In this document: positions 6,362-7,945 of the stretch, piece by piece
Layout: every line of letters begins with the position of its first letter
Numbering within the stretch: the stretch's first letter is position 1
The notes under the pieces: generated by a model
The model's database searches: none
What the model saw: the letters and a program-made list of their open reading frames with translations, nothing else
What the model was told of the DNA's origin: nothing
DNA from: an uncultured Porphyromonadaceae bacterium
Lineage (GTDB): Bacteria; Bacteroidota; Bacteroidia; Bacteroidales; Muribaculaceae
Assembly: GCA_947174155.1 (NCBI GenBank)
Contig: CAMWHX010000041.1
Location: 1-7,945, forward strand
DNA: 7,945 nucleotides
Direction of reading: 5' to 3'
Made by a program: the position numbers and the translations under genes

Positions 6362-6799
6362 TCGCTTCACGGCCACGGAGATGGCACGCCCCTCGGCGCG
6401 TCCGGCCAACTTCTTGGTGGCCACACCCATCACCTTGCCCATATCGCGGGGACCGGCGGCACCGGTTTCGGCGATGATGGCGCGCAGTTCGGCTTCGAGT
6501 TCGTCGGCGCTCATCTGCTTGGGGAGATACTCCTCGATGACGGCAGCCTCGGCGAGTTCACCGGCTGCCAGCTCGCCGCGACCGTTCTCCTCATAGATTT
6601 TAGCACTGTCCTTACGCTGCTTGACCATCTTGACCAGGATCTTCATGGCGGCCTCGTCAGTCAGTTCACCGCCGGCTCCCGGAGCCGTCTTAGCCTCGAT
6701 AAATTCCTTTTTGACGCCGCGAAGCGCCTCCAGGCGCACCTTGTCGCGCGCCTTCATAGCCGTCTGGATATCCCGGCTTATAGTGTCGAAGAGACTCAT
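6347..6799 (-). CDS. yqeY: GatB/YqeY domain protein
   Basis: A 150-residue, all-alpha cytosolic protein of the YqeY family, which is related to the C-terminal tRNA-binding domain of GatB and the tail of some glutaminyl-tRNA synthetases. The family hallmarks are visible: MSLFDTISRDIQTAMKARDK at the N-terminus, followed by RLEALRGVKKEF, KMVKQRKDSAKIYEENGRGELA in the middle, EAAVIEEYLPKQMS, and MGKVMGVATKKLAGRAEG near the end. The length matches the usual 145-150. Free-standing YqeY proteins have no firmly established function; tRNA binding or an aminoacylation role is suggested by the homology. The ATG at 6799 is preceded by AGAGTTTT, without a Shine-Dalgarno. It stands ahead of serS, which suits a translation-related role. 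The stop lies within a small tandem duplication. Confidence 0.92.
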   Translation of the reverse strand: MSLFDTISRDIQTAMKARDKVRLEALRGVKKEFIEAKTAPGAGGELTDEAAMKILVKMVKQRKDSAKIYEENGRGELAAGELAEAAVIEEYLPKQMSADELEAELRAIIAETGAAGPRDMGKVMGVATKKLAGRAEGRAISVAVKRLLNQ

Positions 6800-6828
6800 A
6801 AAACTCTGTCTATCTACGTATTATGTTC

Positions 6829-6836
6829 TAAATATA
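6829..6836 (-). promoter_or_regulatory. Possible -7 element for yqeY
   Basis: On the minus strand the octamer TATATTTA lies 29 nt before the yqeY start, close to the Bacteroidetes -7 consensus TAnnTTTG, and stands out as the AT-richest stretch just ahead of the gene. No TTTG -33 box is found at the usual 19-21 nt upstream. This makes it a weak candidate, supported mainly by position. Confidence 0.25.
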
Positions 6837-6842
6837 ATATAA

Positions 6843-6859
6843 CTGCAAGCATCTCGCAG
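6843..6859 (-). repeat. Short stem-loop ahead of yqeY
   Basis: CTGCAAG (6843-6849) and CTCGCAG (6853-6859) form a 7-bp stem around CAT. In minus-strand RNA the one non-Watson-Crick position is a G-U pair, and an A/T-rich run (TTATATTATATTTAG) follows directly. It could end transcription from the HipA side or belong to the yqeY promoter region. The A/T run is not a pure U-tract, so the terminator reading is weak. Confidence 0.3.
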
Positions 6860-7022
6860 CCGACCGGAGTCTCCTCCGTCAGCCGTAAGACGCAAACACC
6901 GGCAATGCCCGCGCGGCCACCCGCACGCGCTTACCAACTGCAAAAATAACTCAAATCCTCAAGACTACCAATAAATCAGCCGAAAAAATCACCAAAAAAG
7001 ACGGCTTCCAAATCCTATTCTA

Positions 7023-7945
7023 CTATTCTACCGGAAAAAGAGCATGAACCAATCGAATCCTATCATCTGTAGTGAGGTTATAGATATCCTTGGAGACCAA
7101 ATCTGCATAAAGAGGCATATTAGGTCGTACAAACCTTCGTCGGGAATTTCCATCCACGATAGCTGACACTTCATAGTGTCCTTTTGTATTAACCGAGATG
7201 ATAAAGTTAGAAATATTCCTTCCATGGCCGTCATAAAAGGAAGTGATGGTATTATGATCCATATATCCGAAAGACTTCAGACTGTCGTTAATTGTCTTCT
7301 GAATAATGCTACGCCAAGGTCCTGTTACTCCGTAAAAATCGGCAATTGCATTAAAGTTAGCGATACTTCCGGCGACGCGATTGATTATGGAATCCGCATT
7401 CTTAATATTATTCTGCCCGGCAAAATCAAGCAAATCGGACTTCGTAATATCACTTGTTTTACCGCAAATGCTCAATCTTCGGGCTAAATTTGGTCCGGTA
7501 CCGTATGGATTGAAAATAAACGTCACATCATAAGCCGGAGCCGGATGCCATCGCCCCTCTTCATTAAGTAAGAAAGAGAAGTTCTTGTTGTGGTCATCGG
7601 TATTATTACTCATTACATTAAATACCATACGCGTAAAAAGCTCTTCGATCTCTGACTCAGAGAGTGAAAGTTCCCGATAGGTCTCAACAAGGTCTTCGTA
7701 GCTGTGACCCTCCGGATTTATAGCAGCCAAAGTCTGAACATGAATCTTTTTTCCATTCCGCCGATCGAATCGTTTTGTGAGGAAATGATTTATACCTCCT
7801 GCACGCAGCAGGCGACATTCCTCCATATTTATACCGGCAGCTACTGCCATTTTATGATAGGCAATCTCAATCTCTGCTATGGGGATGGATTTATCTCCAA
7901 ACTTAAGAATGTAATATTCGAAGCCCTCATGATTATCCGCTTGCC
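7023..7945 (-). CDS. HipA-family serine/threonine kinase toxin, 5'-truncated by window edge
   Basis: The C-terminal 306 or so residues of a HipA-like kinase; the frame is open to the right edge, so the ATG at 7850 is internal. HipA proteins are toxin kinases of type II toxin-antitoxin systems; E. coli HipA phosphorylates glutamyl-tRNA synthetase. Counting from the first whole codon at 7943, the visible landmarks are YILKFG with the ATP-binding lysine (14), TKRFDR (56-61), QTLAAINPEGHSYEDL (70-85), the catalytic loop TDDHNKN (Asp116, Asn121) and AYDV (Asp139). All match catalytic positions of E. coli HipA, so it should be an active kinase. About 167 residues follow the metal-binding Asp, some 60 more than my recollection of E. 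coli HipA, and the last 80 or so are not recognised. A HipB-type antitoxin is not visible here and would lie beyond the right edge. The gene is AT-rich compared with its neighbours, suggesting acquisition. Confidence 0.88.
   Translation of the reverse strand, partial: QADNHEGFEYYILKFGDKSIPIAEIEIAYHKMAVAAGINMEECRLLRAGGINHFLTKRFDRRNGKKIHVQTLAAINPEGHSYEDLVETYRELSLSESEIEELFTRMVFNVMSNNTDDHNKNFSFLLNEEGRWHPAPAYDVTFIFNPYGTGPNLARRLSICGKTSDITKSDLLDFAGQNNIKNADSIINRVAGSIANFNAIADFYGVTGPWRSIIQKTINDSLKSFGYMDHNTITSFYDGHGRNISNFIISVNTKGHYEVSAIVDGNSRRRFVRPNMPLYADLVSKDIYNLTTDDRIRLVHALFPVE

Larger units (their letters stand above)
6800..7022. other. Spacer between the HipA-like gene and yqeY; composition boundary
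   Basis: No gene is seen in this 223-bp gap. Its lower half (about 6845-6930) is GC-rich like the other genes, and its upper half from about 6935 is AT-rich like the HipA-like gene, so the base-composition change falls inside the spacer. Just beyond the HipA-like stop, the minus strand has two T6 runs (7000-6983 region) flanked by AGCCG and CGGCT at 7002-7006 and 6978-6982. That is a weak five-pair structure with a 19-nt loop which might help end transcription. A possible -7 element and a short stem-loop ahead of yqeY are listed separately. Confidence 0.5.

Noticed and set aside
6978..7006. Intrinsic terminator just after the HipA-like gene
   Set aside because: There are T6 runs, but the only flanking stem is 5 bp with a 19-nt loop and the T-runs lie inside the loop, unlike a true terminator.
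7023..7850. HipA-like gene as a complete 275-codon gene starting at 7850
   Set aside because: The frame continues without a stop to the right edge and encodes the YILKFG segment with the ATP-site lysine upstream of this ATG, so 7850 is an internal Met.
1..7945. CRISPR array, tRNA or insertion sequence
   Set aside because: No regularly spaced repeats, no cloverleaf with a TTCGA-type arm in the spacers, and no transposase or terminal inverted repeats were seen on reading both strands.

Overview
The window looks like a chromosomal piece of a fairly GC-rich Bacteroidales bacterium. Muribaculaceae or a relative would fit, but that is inference. The reasons are a menaquinone-type UbiE/MenG, A/T-rich start contexts mostly without Shine-Dalgarno sequences, a U32 hydroxylase and a large GNAT protein of the type I associate with Bacteroidetes, and no proteobacterial traits. 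All eight recognisable genes lie on the minus strand, so transcription runs from high to low coordinates.

Right end (about 6950-7945): an AT-rich block carries the 3' part of a HipA-family kinase toxin gene that runs off the window edge. Two 60-base lines counted inside it are 38-40% GC, against 57-65% in two lines counted in the other genes. A 223-bp spacer separates it from the core genes. Middle right (4976-6799): yqeY (GatB/YqeY domain) and serS (seryl-tRNA synthetase) are separated by 99 bp containing a hairpin and a small tandem duplication that spans the yqeY stop codon. Middle (2227-4927): three tightly spaced genes, with gaps of 7 and 3 nt, encode a C-terminally membrane-anchored pseudokinase, a ~375-residue GNAT-type protein and demethylmenaquinone methyltransferase MenG. 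Left (175-2196): a U32 family (TrhP/RlhA-like) RNA hydroxylase gene is followed after 27 nt by an NADP-type short-chain dehydrogenase of the YdfG class. A 15-bp hairpin 14 nt beyond the dehydrogenase stop is the best candidate for the end of the transcription unit. The first ~125 bases hold no recognisable gene but carry an in-phase direct repeat and a perfect inverted repeat.

Functionally the row mixes translation and RNA modification (YqeY, SerS, U32), respiratory quinone synthesis (MenG) and two proteins of unknown target (pseudokinase, GNAT). The least explained element is the tail-anchored pseudokinase placed directly before the GNAT and MenG genes. Its catalytic HRD aspartate and DFG aspartate are both replaced. 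The HipA-like kinase, by contrast, keeps all the catalytic residues I can see. I find no CRISPR array, tRNA, rRNA, insertion sequence or phage gene in the window.
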